Source of the DNA: Vanilla planifolia
Taxonomy: Eukaryota; Streptophyta; Magnoliopsida; Asparagales; Orchidaceae
Direction: 5' to 3'
NCBI GenBank assembly: GCA_023846275.1
Contig: CM043869.1
Coordinates: 14,851,501 to 14,915,500 of the forward strand
DNA length: 64,000 nt
Below the pieces are notes generated by a model. The model saw nothing but the letters and a program-made list of their open reading frames with translations. It was not told the DNA's origin and did not search any database. Of the stretch, positions 44,850 to 56,760 are shown in pieces (positions within the stretch are counted from its first letter, which is position 1; each line of letters begins with the position of its first letter). A program made the translations under genes and the position numbers.

Positions 44850-45240
44850 TCAACCAATTAATGAAAAGTTTTCAATTAATTAGAGAATTTTAAACTAATC
44901 AATTGATTTGAAAGACTCTATTTGTTAGTCCTAAGCATTAAAGACTCATTCATGTGCTTATAAAGAAGATAATCAATGTTTTAAAGAAAAGAAATACAAA
45001 AAGATAAAAAAAAACATAAGAAAAAACTATTTCTTTTTAATAAAGAGAATTGGTCAACCAAACACCAATGAATTTATAGTTGACTTGGAGAATATTAATC
45101 TAATCAATTGTTTTGAAAGTCCTCATTTGTTAATTGTAAGCATTAAAGGCTCATTATGTGCTTATAAAAGGATAGTCAATATTTGAAGAAAAATCATACA
45201 AAAAGGCCAAAAAATCATAAGGAAAGACGATACTTCTTTT
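44850..45240 (+). repeat. Spacer dimer before relic E
   Basis: Matches 48245-48635 before the whole gene. Each block holds two related units of roughly 190 bases with the landmarks 'aatcaatt(g/t)(a/c)tttgaaag', 'taagcattaaag(a/g)ctc' and 'acataagaaaa'. It is joined at 45240/45241 directly to the middle of ABCG exon 1. Confidence 0.65.
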
Positions 45241-45389
45241 GGCGTCGTCTTTTCCTGGGAAGATCTGTGGGTCTACACCAACGGCGAGAAGGACGACAAA
45301 GTGCCCATCCTCGCTGGTATAGCCGGGTTCGCTCTGCCGAGCCAAGTTCTCGCCATCATGGGCCCATCCGGCTGCGGCAAGTCCATGCT

Positions 45390-45713
45390 CCTCGACCTGC
45401 TTTCCCTGAAAGCTTTCTCTGGATGTGCGTGATAACAAGCGCGTCAAGGCCCCGAGCATGCAGAATCGCCTTGGCAAAAGCACCTCCCGCGGGCACCTGG
45501 GTAAGGGTGGTGCGCACCGCCTGCATTGCGAGTGTTGAATCAGTTTGGATCTCTATCGCCCAAAACTCCGAGAGCGCAGTCCTCGCCAATTCAAGAGCCT
45601 CGAGCATGGCATAAGCTTCCATGACCATACTCGCCTGAGAGAAGACTTTCCTCCCGATCACCAGCAAGGGCTTCCTGTGTGATCTCTAACCACCAATCCT
45701 CGACCTGCTTTCC
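45390..45713 (+). repeat. 16-bp direct repeats flanking the LINE fragment
   Basis: CCTCGACCTGCTTTCC occurs at 45390-45405 and exactly again at 45698-45713, once on each side of the inserted LINE fragment. This is the length expected of a LINE target duplication, although the insert has no A tail. Confidence 0.85.
45406..45697 (-). mobile_element. LINE RNase H fragment, 292 bp
   Basis: On the minus strand it reads like the RNase H end of the LINEs in this window: LLVIGRKVFSQASMVMEAYA, ALEL, IEIQTDSTLAMQAVR, then HARGLDALVITHIQRK. LINE 1 has, at the same places, ILVMGKRFVSQASEAMEVQA, IEMQTDSM and DLDALTITHVYRE. It comes from a third, related LINE. Only the middle of the domain is present, with neither LINE 3' UTR nor A tail, yet it is flanked by 16-bp direct repeats. 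Confidence 0.85.
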
Positions 45714-45910
45714 GGTAATTCGATCAATCATCTTATGCTTACCTTCCGCAATCTTTTTTCTGACGCACGTTAATTTTAAGACTTTTTTTAAGATTCTTAC
45801 TTATAAAATTTTACAAAAACTTCTATAAAAGTAGTTATATAAAAATATTTGAATATTAAATAATAGTACTTCAATGATTTCTTTTAGCTATAGTAGCTCT
45901 TTAGGACTTA

Positions 45911-46110
45911 GCAGTATTGCTTGGAAAAGTCGTAGTTTAAGGATAAGATTTGACAAGAATTTCAATTGCACTGTTGTAGACAAGAGTGCATTATCTTTGG
46001 ATCTTCTTCGACGTTCTACTTTAGTTATAAATCGAATCGAAAGAGATGAAACTTGTGTTAATTATCAGTAAATTAGATCGGAAGAATGAAATTACCCCCT
46101 CAAAATTCTA
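45911..46110 (-). pseudogene. Inverted ABCG scrap: end of exon 4, intron 4, exon 5
   Basis: The reverse complement matches 52810-53020 of the whole gene: exon 4 end (attttgaggg), intron 4 with 'acacaagtttcatc', and exon 5 from 'acgtcga(a)gaagatcc' through 'aattcttgtcaaatctta'. It has small changes and lost bases, including one in the codon run after 'ctacaaca'. It lies head-on to the intron 1 piece of relic E, so an inversion or an inverted joining occurred here. Confidence 0.75.
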
Positions 46111-46114
46111 TTGA

Positions 46115-47390
46115 TAGTCACTTAATGCATAGTTATGTTATATTTACTTACATTATAATGATTAGTATGTAATCTTATTTATTTACAATAATCATAGGTG
46201 TTTTGTTTTTCCAACAAACTCCCAATAATACCTTCATAGAAGAGGACGAGTGTCTTGCGATAATACATATTATTGATTCTTTCAAAGTAATACTCTTCTC
46301 TTTGTGGTCCATGACTATATCCTTGGAACTTAAAAGTACCAATATCCCATATGTTGAGGGGCAATGATAATGATGTCCTAGGAGGATATCAAAATTTTGG
46401 ATCCAACATCATCTTCTCTTCGCCATAGTTTATAGATATTTTTTTGAGTGTTTTTAACCTCTGATTATGGCTTTTTTTCATTTATCAATTCTAAGGTAGA
46501 AAAAGCATGTCCATTAACACTTGGTGCTCTACTCTTTTCCACAATAAATACAACTGAATATAAAAATTAATGATTACTTATGAATTAAGAAACCAATTGT
46601 ATGAATCCTATGATAGAGAAACTAAGTTTAAATTCTTTGATCAATGAAATTGTATCAACCAAATATTGAAAAATTTTTAGTTAAATTTAGTCTAATCAAT
46701 TAATTTTGAACACTCTATTTTTCAATGCTTAGTATTATAGTCTCATTCATATTCTTGTAAAAGCATAGTCTATATTTCAAGAAAATATTGTACAAAATAA
46801 CAAAAGAAAAACATAAAAAACAATAATTCTTTTTAACAAAAAGATTTTATTACATCACTTGTAACCTCATAGAATATGACTTTTTTGTATTCTTATGCGT
46901 TTTTAAGGCGAACTCAATTCATCTTTATTAAATCAATGTTGTCAAATAGAAATTAATATTTTTCTCTCAAACAAGTCTTTTTTGGAAACATTTTTACATA
47001 TGTGTGTGAATATAGTCGTGATGTGAAGAGCTTTTAATCAATTAATCTAATTTAAAGGCTCCACAATTTTTTCCAAGTACAATGTTCTAAAAGCTGAAAA
47101 AAAGGGTTTCAAATTGATTTAGTCACATGATTTTTCTTTATTTTTATTATTCAGATAAATTATTTAACCCATTTATTTCATTAGAAAGAATTTGATCAAT
47201 ATCAAACAAATTGTTTTTGAATCTCGTAATTGTTTAAAGAATAATACACTTCAATGAGAAAAATTTAATTTGGGATAATTGTTGCAACTAAAAAAGAAGG
47301 AATCTTCAGAATTTTGAATAAATGTTTTTTAAAAAATTGATTTATATAATTCAAAAATTGTTTCAGTTAACACTAAGTAAAAAGCCAGTT
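46115..47390 (+). repeat. Array spacer repeat, copy 3
   Basis: Matches 28515-29570, and 30680-30911 plus 32745-33720, with the same landmarks in the same order. No gene. At about 47390 ('aaaaagccagtt|cttgcatgtcaaa') it is joined to intron 1 sequence. Confidence 0.65.
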
Positions 47391-47742
47391 CTTGCATGTC
47401 AAATTGGGTAGTGTTATAAGTAACTAATTTTTATTAAAGGTCTTATATAGTGTATTTGTGAATTGCAAAATTTTATGATTTTTTAAATATTAAATAAGTA
47501 AATTTATTGTTTACAACCTAGAGAAATCATTTTTTTTAAAGATAATGTTTATATATTTTAAAAATAAATAATTTATTTATAGAAATAGATTGTACTGTAA
47601 TGTTACGAATTTTATTTGGATAAATATTTTTTTTATGATATTCATAAGGAAATAATTTCATCTACATTTGGTTTATTTAAAAAAAACTCTTTTCTTTAAC
47701 TTTTTTTTTGGATCTCTTAAAATTTACAATTATTTTGCAACT

Positions 47743-47804
<62 letters not shown>

Positions 47805-48230
47805 AGAGGGAGAGAGGTGGTAGTTAATGAAGTATTTTATTTTGAAAAATCTAATTCATGCATATAAGTTAATATTTATTTAACTTGATAATTTTTTTTA
47901 ATTTTTATATTTAAATATTTATAAGTATTTCATTAATTTATTTTGTGTAATGTTTTATTTAGAGATTTTATTAGGATTATATTACATTGTTTGAACTATT
48001 ATATCAAATAAATCCAAAATGTTTAAGTCATTAAAATATGATTTAGACCTTTAAAAAATAATTATTATAAAAATCGAAAGTTATCTTCTTTGTATCTAGG
48101 TTGCTTTGATAGCTTTTATTGCACCAATATTTTATGATTGACAACTTTTGAGTAAAATTTAATAAAATAAAATTAATTTTCTGTCAATCTTATTTTTAAT
48201 GTTATCTTTTTATTGGATTTATAATGGAGA
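47391..48230 (+). other. Intron 1 remnant of a further lost ABCG copy
   Basis: From 'cttgcatgtcaaattgggta' it matches 41596-42330 in relic D, including the TA run (47749-47800) followed by 'gaggtggtagttaatgaag'. No exon is attached on either side, so only intron 1 of this copy is left. Confidence 0.6.
47749..47800. repeat. (AT)n microsatellite
   Basis: About 26 uninterrupted AT units, the longest of the TA runs that mark intron 1 of the array copies. Confidence 0.93.
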
Positions 48231-48244
48231 AACTCAACCAATTA

Positions 48245-48635
48245 TTGAAATGTTTTTAATTAAGTAGATAATTTTAAACTAATCAATAGATTTGAAAGGC
48301 TCCATTTTTTAATCCTAAGCATTAAAGACTCGTTCATGTTCTTATAAAAAGGATATTCAATATTTTGAAGGAAAAATCATGCGAAAAGACAAAAAAAAAA
48401 AAAAAAAGAAAAGACTATTTATTTTTAGTAAAGTAATTTGGTGAACTAAACACCAATGAATTTGTAGTTGAGTTGGAGAACATTAATCTAATCAATTGCT
48501 TTGAAAGACCTCATTTGTTTGTTGTAAGTATTAAAGACTCGTTCATGTGCTTATCGAAGGATAGTTAATGTTTGAAGAAAAATCATGCAAAAAAGCCAAA
48601 AAAAAACATAAGAAAATACAATACTTCTTTTGAAT
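48245..48635 (+). repeat. Spacer dimer upstream of the whole ABCG gene
   Basis: Same block as 44850-45240 before relic E. AT-rich, non-coding. Confidence 0.65.
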
Positions 48636-48959
48636 AAAGATATTTACGCATATCACTTGTAACACAAAAAAAAATGACTTTTTCATATTCAAGTGGGTTT
48701 TTAATGTGAACTAGTTGTCTCACAATTTATATGATGACTTCTTTGCTTAATCAATAAGATCACAAGTTTAAATCATCTCGATCAAATCAATGCTATCTAA
48801 GAGAAATTAATTTTTTGTCTAAAAAAAGTTTTTTTTTTTTTTTGGAAAAACTGTTATTTGTGTGAATATAATTTTGTTCTCAAATAAGTCTTTTTTTTTT
48901 TTTGAAAAAATTGTTAGTTATTTGTTAATATAATTTTGTACCAAAATAATTCCTATTCA

Positions 48960-49283
48960 ATTTAATCTAATTTAAAGTTCAGCAATTTTTTCGAAAGTCG
49001 AAGTTCTAAAAGCTGGAAAAAATGGTATCAAGCTGACGCTGTCACGCAGTTTTTGTTTATGTTTATCGTTTAGATAAACAAATTTGGAGGATGGAAAACG
49101 TTTTTTTTTCCCCTCAAAATGAGTCCAAAAACGCACTTTCAAAAGGCGATAAGAATAAAACATTTTCTGCGTTATGTAAAAATTCGAGTACTACCGATTT
49201 ATATTAATAGAGCCAACCCTCGGTAGCAATCCATTCAGTAAAGAAGGCCAAGGCAAGCAACATACTATCTCGGTCGCTCCCAG
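48960..49283 (+). promoter_or_regulatory. Upstream region of the whole ABCG gene
   Basis: It contains the word 'ttctaaaagctgg' found in the flank of every array copy, a T-rich run, and 'gatttatattaatag' at about 49195-49209, a possible TATA element some 80 bases before the ATG. 'ccaaccctcggtagca' and 'ccaaggcaagca' just before the ATG are also kept in relic B. Transcription start is not known; this is inference. Confidence 0.4.
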
Positions 49284-52200
49284 ATGTCAGCAACCGTCGC
49301 AACTGTTCCGAGATGGGTTCCGAGCAAAACTCGGGTCGACCACCCTCTTTGTGAAAACCCCAATGTAAAAGTCGAGCTCTCCGACGATAAACTTCCAAGC
49401 AAGCCGTCCTTTCCCTTCGGGAACCACCCTTCTACTCTTATTCCTTTCCATCCAAGCCATTACCAAGGGGATAACAGATCCACACAATCGGCAGAGAGCG
49501 TTGGCGTCGTCCTTTCCTGGGAAGATCTATGGGTCTACACCAACGGCGAGAAGAAGGACGAAGTGCCCATCCTCGCTGGTATAACCGGGTTCGCCCTGCC
49601 GAGCCAAGTTCTCGCCATCATGGGCCCATCCGGCTGCGGCAAGTCTACGCTCCTCGACGTGCTTGCCGGTAATTCGATCAATCATTTTATGCTTACCTTC
49701 AGCAATCTTTTCTCTGACTTTACGTTAATTTTAATACTTTTTTTTAAGATTCTTACTTATTAATTTTTTAAAAAACTTCTGTAAAAATTGTTATATACAA
49801 ATATTTGAATATTAAATAATAGTTCTTAAATGATTTCTTCTAGCTATAGTAGTTCTTTAGGATTTATTGACTCCAAAATCACGAATGATCTAATAAAATG
49901 TGAAAGAGAACAAGTGGTTATATATCTCAAATTGTTTTTCTTTTCGTTTTATATCTTGAAATAGTGACTAATATCTAACAATAAACATTTAAATATGTTA
50001 CTTATTTTTTGATATAAAAATTAAGCTTTAGTGGCACCATTGAAAATTTATTATTAAAAAAATATCATGTAAAGTGATATTAAGTTAATTAAGTTTAGAT
50101 TGTAATAAACTACAATCAAAATCTACTACTATTACAAATTAAAAACTATAGTAGATTTAAAAATAGTTTTTATTATTTAAAAAATTTTAAAAAGAGTATG
50201 ATAACAACTACGAATGATCCGATCACTTGCTTCCATGAAAAATGTTAAAAAATAAATGAGTCAAATTAGGTCAAATTGACTCGTGTGAAAATGTGTAGAT
50301 TTTGAACCAATTTTTTCTAATAATTCTTGCATGTCAAATTGGGTAGAGTTAAAAGTCGTTAATTCTTATTAAAGGTTTTATATAATATGTTTGTGAATTG
50401 CATAAATTTGATAATTTTTAAATGTTAAATATGTTAATTTATTGTTTAGAATCTAATGAATTCTTTTTTAAGATAGTATTTATACATTTTAAGATAAAAT
50501 TATTTATTAATATTAATAAATTTTGTATTTATAAATAATTTCAAACATATTAATATTTTATTTTTATTAGATTTATACGAAAGTATTTCAATCAACATTT
50601 GATATAATGTTTAAAATATATTTGTTAATGATTTATATTTAAACTTTGTTTATATTAAATATTTTTATTAAAATTTTATTTTTATTTACATAAATTTTTT
50701 TTCTTGACAACTTCTTTTAATATGTGTATGTGTATGTGTATGTGTGTGTGTGTGTATATATATATATAATATGAGAGAGAGATAGTAATTATTAAAGTGA
50801 CTTATTTTGAAAATATTATTCTTAAACTTAAGCTAATTTTGATAATTTTATATTTAAATAAACTTATCATTTTATTATGACTTATTTTGTGAATTGTTTT
50901 ATGTAGAGATTTTATTAGCTTTGTCATAATATATAATCTTAGTTACCTTTTTGTATCTAATTAATTGAAATTGTTTAAGTTACTTTTTAGTGTTTTAAAT
51001 TTTAAAATTAATAATGATAATTGAAAGTTATTTTATTGATATTTAGTTTCAGTTAACAAATTTTGTTATAATAGTTGTTTAAGGTTGATAATTGTTTTGA
51101 GCAAATCTATCAACTAATATTTTAAAATAAAAAACAAAAAATTATATTATCTCAACACTTAAGAAATAAAACTAGTTGGATTATTAAAAGCTTTTCAAAA
51201 TGATTCTTTAATTATAAAAATATCAATGTTTTTCAAGTGAGTTTTATAATTTCTTTTACTATCACTTGAAATATATTTGTAAAAATTTTTATAAAAGCTA
51301 TTTTCAAATAAAAACTATCACATTTTGAGTGAAATTTAATAAAATAAAATTATTTTTATGTTAATCTTATTTTTAGTCTTATATTTCTATTAGAATTATA
51401 AGCGAGGAATCTTGTTTAGAGAAATTATTTAAAGATTTGTTTTTATTGTTTCAAAATAAAAATTTTATCTTCTTTTACATCAAATTCATTTCTTTAATTT
51501 CTTTATAAATCTTACTTTAAATTTACAAAACTTTTGCAAAAAAAATCATAGAGACATAACACAAGTGACAATTAATGAATATATTCATTTAAAAAATCTA
51601 TTAAATGGATAGAAGTTAATAATTATTTAATTAAGTAATTTTTAGTTTTTTACATGCAAAACAAAATAAATATGTTATCCAAAAAATATCAAAATTTATT
51701 GAATATTTTTTATTATTTTTATTTTTTACTACTTGCTTTGAATTCTTTTTTAAAAATCAATTTTAATAGAAAAGAATGTGATCATTTTAATATAATTTAA
51801 TAATAAAGTTGTTGTTTTTTTCTCAATCTTATTTTGCATATTTGGGTAAAATAAATTCATGAAAAAAACTGATTACCTATAAAGTATTTTTACTTTTAAT
51901 TAAGTTTATACAAATATTTTTTTTTGGAAATTAAAAAATTTGAAAGAAAGTTTCTCTCCCAAAATTATATAAGAATAAAGTATTAATAGAAAATTATTAA
52001 AATAATAATTGGTATGGAAATTGATTGCAGGAAGATTGGCATCGAATCTCCGACGGACTGGACAAGTATTTCTCGACGGCCGGAAGCGGGCCATGGCTTA
52101 TGGCACCTCGGTAATATAATGCTCTACGAAAAATAAAAATAAAAGAGTAATTGTAAAGTAGACTGTACACGCAGTGACTCAATGCTCGTGGTGCTTTAAG

Positions 52201-54326
52201 GCTTATGTGACCCAAGAAGACGTGCTGATGACGACACTGACGGTGAGGGAGGCGGTGCAGTACGCCGCAGAGCTGCAACTGCCTTCGTCGATGGATCGAG
52301 CAGCAAAGATGCAGAGGGCAGAGGAGACACTGCAGGAGATGGGACTCACGGGGGTGGCTGGAGTCCGCATTGGCGGGCGGGTGACGAAGGGGATAAGCGG
52401 GGGGCAGAAGAGGAGGGTCAGCATCTGCATGGAGATCATCACTCGACCAAAGTTGTTATTCCTCGACGAGCCAACAAGCGGACTCGATAGTGCCGCTGCC
52501 TTCCACGTCATGAGCCGGATCTGGCGCATGGCGGAAAGTGAGCGAATGACGGTGGTAGCTGCTGTGCACCAGCCGACTGCCGAGGTCTTTGATGTCTTCA
52601 GCTCGGTTTGCCTTCTTGCCTACGGGAGAACGGTCTTCTTTGGTCCGCCTGCTCACGCCGCAGAGGTGGGTTTTTTTTTCCCCTTTATCTCGGTTGACTG
52701 CATTCAACTAATTTTATTGTTTATGATTTCAGTTCTTCGCGTCGAATGGTTTCCCCTGTCCGTCCCTCAAAAACCCCTCAGATCATTACCTCAGAACTAT
52801 CAACAAGGATTTTGAGGGCGTAAGTTCATTCTTGCGATCTAATTTACCGATATATAACACAAGTTTCATCCCTTTAGATTCAATTTATTTCTTAAGCAGA
52901 ACGTCGATGAAGATCCCAAAGATAATACACTCTTGTCTACAACAGATGCAATTGAAATTCTTGTCAAATCTTATCCTTCAACTGCGACTAGTCAACAAGC
53001 ACTGCTGCAGATTTCCAACATACGTAAAACGGTAACAAATTGATGTCTAACCCATTTTCAAGACTTATAAATAGTTCTTATGCCTTATATATCTTGCATG
53101 ACTTGTTGCTTCTAGGTTGGAGATATTTCGAAAAAGAGAACGCAAACGAGGTTGGTAATGCAGTGTCTAGTCCTCACAAGAAGATCGTTTATAAACATGT
53201 TTAGAGATTTGGGCTACTATTGGCTGCGTCTTGGCATATATGTTGCTCTTTCCCTATGTGTTGGCACGATTTATTACCAAGTCGGTCATAGTTTTGGCTC
53301 AATACAGGTTCTAGCTTATTTTATTTTCCAAGTTTTGCTATAATACACATTCACCATTTCTCAATAATGAAGCAAGCATATGTGCTTCACATACTAATTT
53401 TCAGGCCAGAGGCTCTATGCTTATGTTCATAGCAGCATTTCTCACCTTCATGGCCATTGGTGGATTCCCATCCTTTGTCGAGGAAATGAAGGTGAGCAAA
53501 TTTTTAAAACAAATTTGTTAAAAGAAACGTCTCTAAAATAAAATATTTACTATATACAGATGAAATATTTAAAAACAATTCTTTAAATAAATATCTATTT
53601 TGTTTGTTATAGTAATTAGATGATTTCATGTACATTAATTTTTCTTAAGTTTTTTTTTCCAATAAATGACTTTTAGCTTGACAGATTTTTGGAAGGGAGA
53701 GACTTAACGGTCACTATGATGTCACCGCTTTCACATTAGCCAATACTCTGTCTTCGATTCCTTACTTAGCAATAATCTCAGTTGTCCCTGGAGCTATTGC
53801 CTACTACTTAGTGGGACTGCAAAGCAGCATAGACCGCTTTATCTACTTTGTCCTCGTGCTGTTTGCATGCATGATGCTCGTCGAAGGCCTCATGATGACT
53901 GTCGCAAGTATTGTCCCGGACTTCCTAATGGGAATAATCACCGGCGCTGGCATCCAGGGCGTGATGATGCTCAACGGAGGGTTCTTTCGGTTGCCACATG
54001 ACTTGCCGGAGACATTTTGGAGATACCCAGTGTACTACATTGCTTTTCACAAATATGCGTTTCAGGGATTCTACAAGAATGAGTTCATGGGACTCACCTT
54101 TCCTAACAATAAGATAGGTGAACCTCCAACCATCACAGGAGAGCAGATATTGAGGGACACATGGCAAGTGGAGATGGGCCATTCCAAGTGGGTTGATCTA
54201 GCTATTTTATTTGGAATGACGATCTTTTATAGGATCTTGTTTTTGGTCATTATGAAGGCATGGCCTAAGATGAAAGGATACATGGCAAGGTTGCCAAGAG
54301 AGTCCACGTCTGTTTCCTTTGCCTAG
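49284..54326 (+). CDS. ABCG (white-brown complex) half-transporter, whole gene F
   Basis: Eight exons: 49284-49668, 52031-52110, 52201-52665, 52733-52819, 52900-53031, 53116-53307, 53405-53491 and 53685-54326. All junctions are GT-AG and the frame is continuous for 689 codons. The nucleotide-binding domain has Walker [10 protein letters not shown] (114-122), Q-loop TQED (159-162), signature ISGGQKRR (220-227), Walker B LLFLDEP (240-246) and H-loop His278. The membrane domain follows, with segments in exon 6 ([16 protein letters not shown]), exon 7 ([15 protein letters not shown]) and several in exon 8, ending near the C-terminus. This NBD-TMD order and length fit plant ABCG half-transporters of the ABCG11/12-like group, which dimerise in the plasma membrane and often export cutin or wax lipids. 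The exact substrate is not known from sequence. It is the only intact member of the array. The ATG is chosen as the first in-frame one before the conserved SWEDLWV block. Confidence 0.92.
49669..52030 (+). other. Intron 1 of the whole ABCG gene
   Basis: 2.36 kb, AT-rich, gtaatt...ttgcag. It is the version without insertions and so the reference for the interrupted intron copies in relics A, B and D. It contains a TG/TA repeat (50720-50770). No gene inside. Confidence 0.85.
50720..50770. repeat. TATG/TG/TA compound microsatellite
   Basis: Runs of 'tatgtg', then 'tg', then 'ta' units in intron 1, at the position of the pure TA runs in other copies. Confidence 0.9.
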
Positions 54327-54377
54327 CCTTGATTCCCTTATTGCCCTGTTTTGGTTTATGGCTTTTGACAATGTGAT

Positions 54378-54383
54378 AATAAA
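54378..54383 (+). promoter_or_regulatory. Possible polyadenylation signal of the whole ABCG gene
   Basis: AATAAA 52 bases after the stop codon. A matching AATAAA follows the stop of relic B. The spacing is plausible for a plant gene but the site is not proven. Confidence 0.4.
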
Positions 54384-54770
54384 GACTATGATGGTGATCG
54401 TTATGTTGGCTTTTATCATGGTAATGTTATGGTTCATGTAGTTTTGAGAAAAAAAGTGAAGAATAATTGAAAGAAAAGTGATCAATTATTGTATTTTGCA
54501 TATTTAATTAAGAACACCCTAATAGTTTGAAATCAATCAATTGTTTGCTTATATTGTATTAAATGAAATTAAACTAAGCTTTGTTTGCATGACCAACTGG
54601 TGCAAAACTAGATACATTACAATGGACATTACATGAAAAGTTTATAAACCTTTTTTTTGAAATGCTAGTCAATGCCTAAATTTTAATCATGAAAAATACG
54701 ACAAAGTTTGTAATGTTAAATGGTAAGTTTTAAAGAAAATGATTATAGAAAAAATATGTAATTTATGAAC

Positions 54771-55190
54771 ATGGTTAACAAACAACAATTCCTTAAGACA
54801 AACACACAGTGCATATGTTAAAAAAATGCATAGACATATGACTAAGAAAAATCAAAATTGCCATACCATCGAAAATACAACAACTCTAACATGTTTTTTA
54901 GGCTTTACATTATTAAGAAAAGTGTACAATTATGAACACGGTTAAAAAAACAACAATTCCTTAACAAACACACAATGCATATGTAAAAAAAATGTGCAAA
55001 CAAATGACTTAGAAAAATCAAAATTTCCATGCCATAGAAAACACAACAATTCTAACATGTTTAGGCTTTAGATTATTAAGAAAAGAATGCAAGTCATGAA
55101 CATGGTTAAAAAACAACAATTCCTTAAAATAAACACATATGTAAACAAAAATGTGCAAACAAATGACTAAGTTTGATTATGAATTATTGT
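54771..55190 (+). repeat. Tandem units of about 165 bp after the ABCG gene
   Basis: Three units begin near 54771, 54938 and 55102 with '(t/c)atggtta...caacaattcctta', and each contains 'aatgacttagaaaaatcaaaa' and 'aacatgttt...ggcttta'-like words. The third is shorter. The first part of a unit also follows relic B (23625-23680). Non-coding. Confidence 0.8.
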
Positions 55191-55304
55191 TTATGAGAAA
55201 AAGGTATGTTAGTCTCTCACACCGTGCTTGGCCATAGTTCTTGTTTTGTTTTCTTGCTCTAAGAATTGGATGGTTTTTATAAACATTTTTTAGATGGAAT
55301 TACA

Positions 55305-55403
55305 ACTTTTCTTAATAATCTAAAGCCTAAACATGTTAGAGTTGTTGTATTTTCTATGGCATGACAATTTTGATTTTTCTTAGTCATTTGTTTGCACATT
55401 TTT
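55305..55403 (-). repeat. Inverted copy of the 165-bp unit
   Basis: The reverse complement matches 54987-55086 (and 54823-54922) over about 100 bases, from 'acttttcttaataatctaaa' to 'tgtttgcacattttt'. With the direct copies it could form a long hairpin. Confidence 0.8.
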
Positions 55404-56288
55404 CATAGGTGCTCTATTTTTGGTAATTTATTGTTCTTACCAAACTTAGTTTTGAGTTCTAAAAATTTGATTTCTTTTAACTTTGTTGATGTTGTCAATT
55501 TGATTACATTTGCACCAACCTTTATGAAAAAATTATTTTTCATCGTCATAGTTCTAAACAAATATCCTAATGAACAAAAAATAAAAAAAATTATCCATTG
55601 ATCATAGGAGTTGAGTTATTGTGAATTCTCTGTAAGATATTTTGCTATGATAAACATTAGCTCAAAGTGGTTCCCATTTGAAACAATTCATAATATGCAT
55701 GCAAATGGATTCAACCATATTTAATCCTTCAAACAAAGGACAATGCATAAGTCATTGATTTAGCATATGATTATGAGATCAATGTCACTTCTAATATCTC
55801 AAATCTAATAGAATAAAGGGATTTTTATCACAATGCCTAGTGTTCCTTTTGAGTCCTCCCTCCCCATGAGAGTGAGCTAATCCAAGCTAGTACTTATTAT
55901 TTCAAATCACTCATAATGGGTGAAGGAAACATATTGAGCAAATCCTAAATAATCAAACCATCTCCACTAAGAATCATAATTATTGGAGGCATTTTACGCA
56001 ATAATGAGATCAATATTACTAGGATGTCATTTGGATCTCACATGAGGAGCTATAGTTCATTATTTTAGATCTTGTGGATTATTACTCATCAAAGCTAAGA
56101 TCTCTTTACCCTATAGAAATTGGTGTGGACTTTACACAAACTCCTCATAGAGCTCACCATTATTATGCTACTTAGACTTAAAAGTCATTGTAGCTAGACT
56201 TTGTCCACAAGAGTTGATTAGCTTCATTCTCAACATTATGTGCCACAACCATGTATGCTAATTATAGTATTCATTATATTTCACATAT
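55404..56288. other. AT-rich spacer, nothing recognised
   Basis: No gene, RNA or repeat that I can support. It ends at the target duplication of the solo LTR. Confidence 0.4.
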
Positions 56289-56618
56289 TGATGCGGACAT
56301 CAAAGCTTGGCGTTGCACGAACAACGGGGGAGCAATTTTTATTTAAATTTTCAAAATATTTTTTGAAATATTATGAGGTAAAAAATGATGCAGTGACGTA
56401 CGCGCCGAAACATGGATTCCGGAACATCTTTCGGAATCGAATTCGGAGTTCAAACAGACTCCCAGGAGCCAAAACAGTGCGAAAAACACTTTTCCTGCCG
56501 CCGGCTCCTTCCTCCGCCTACGGCTGCCGCCTGCCGCGCCGTCCGCCGCCGGAGCCGCCGCCGAACCAGACCCGGGTTCGACCGACGAGCCAGACCCGCG
56601 CCCGAGTCCCGCCTGGGC

Positions 56619-56760
56619 TCGTCAACCCACACCAACCCGCCACCCGCGCCGACCCGCGCCAACCCGCGCCGACCCGCGCCCGCACCCACCCGCGCCAATC
56701 CGCGCCGACCCGCGCCCGCGCCAACCCACGCCGACTCGCGCCGCCGCCGCAGCCGTCGCC
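56619..56760 (+). repeat. CCCGCGCC-type minisatellite
   Basis: Many imperfect copies of 'cgcgccgacc/aacc', extremely GC-rich, inside the solo LTR. It gives long open frames on both strands that are artefacts of composition. Confidence 0.85.

Larger units (their letters stand above)
45241..45713 (+). pseudogene. ABCG relic E: second half of exon 1, split by a LINE fragment
   Basis: 45241-45405 reads openly as [20 protein letters not shown]... through [20 protein letters not shown] and PSGCGKSMLLDLLS, close to exon 1 of the whole gene. A 292-bp insert follows (45406-45697), then a 16-bp repeat of the last exon bases (45698-45713) and the donor and intron start (ggtaattcgatcaatcatctt). The first half of exon 1, including the ATG, is absent, and exons 2 and 3 are not found. 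Walker A has T changed to M. Intron sequence continues to about 45900 and then meets an inverted exon 4-5 scrap. It is dead, but its codons are well preserved. Confidence 0.8.

Noticed and set aside
45874-46071. 65-codon + strand open frame after relic E
   Set aside because: It is the antisense of an inverted ABCG exon 5 scrap, not a gene.
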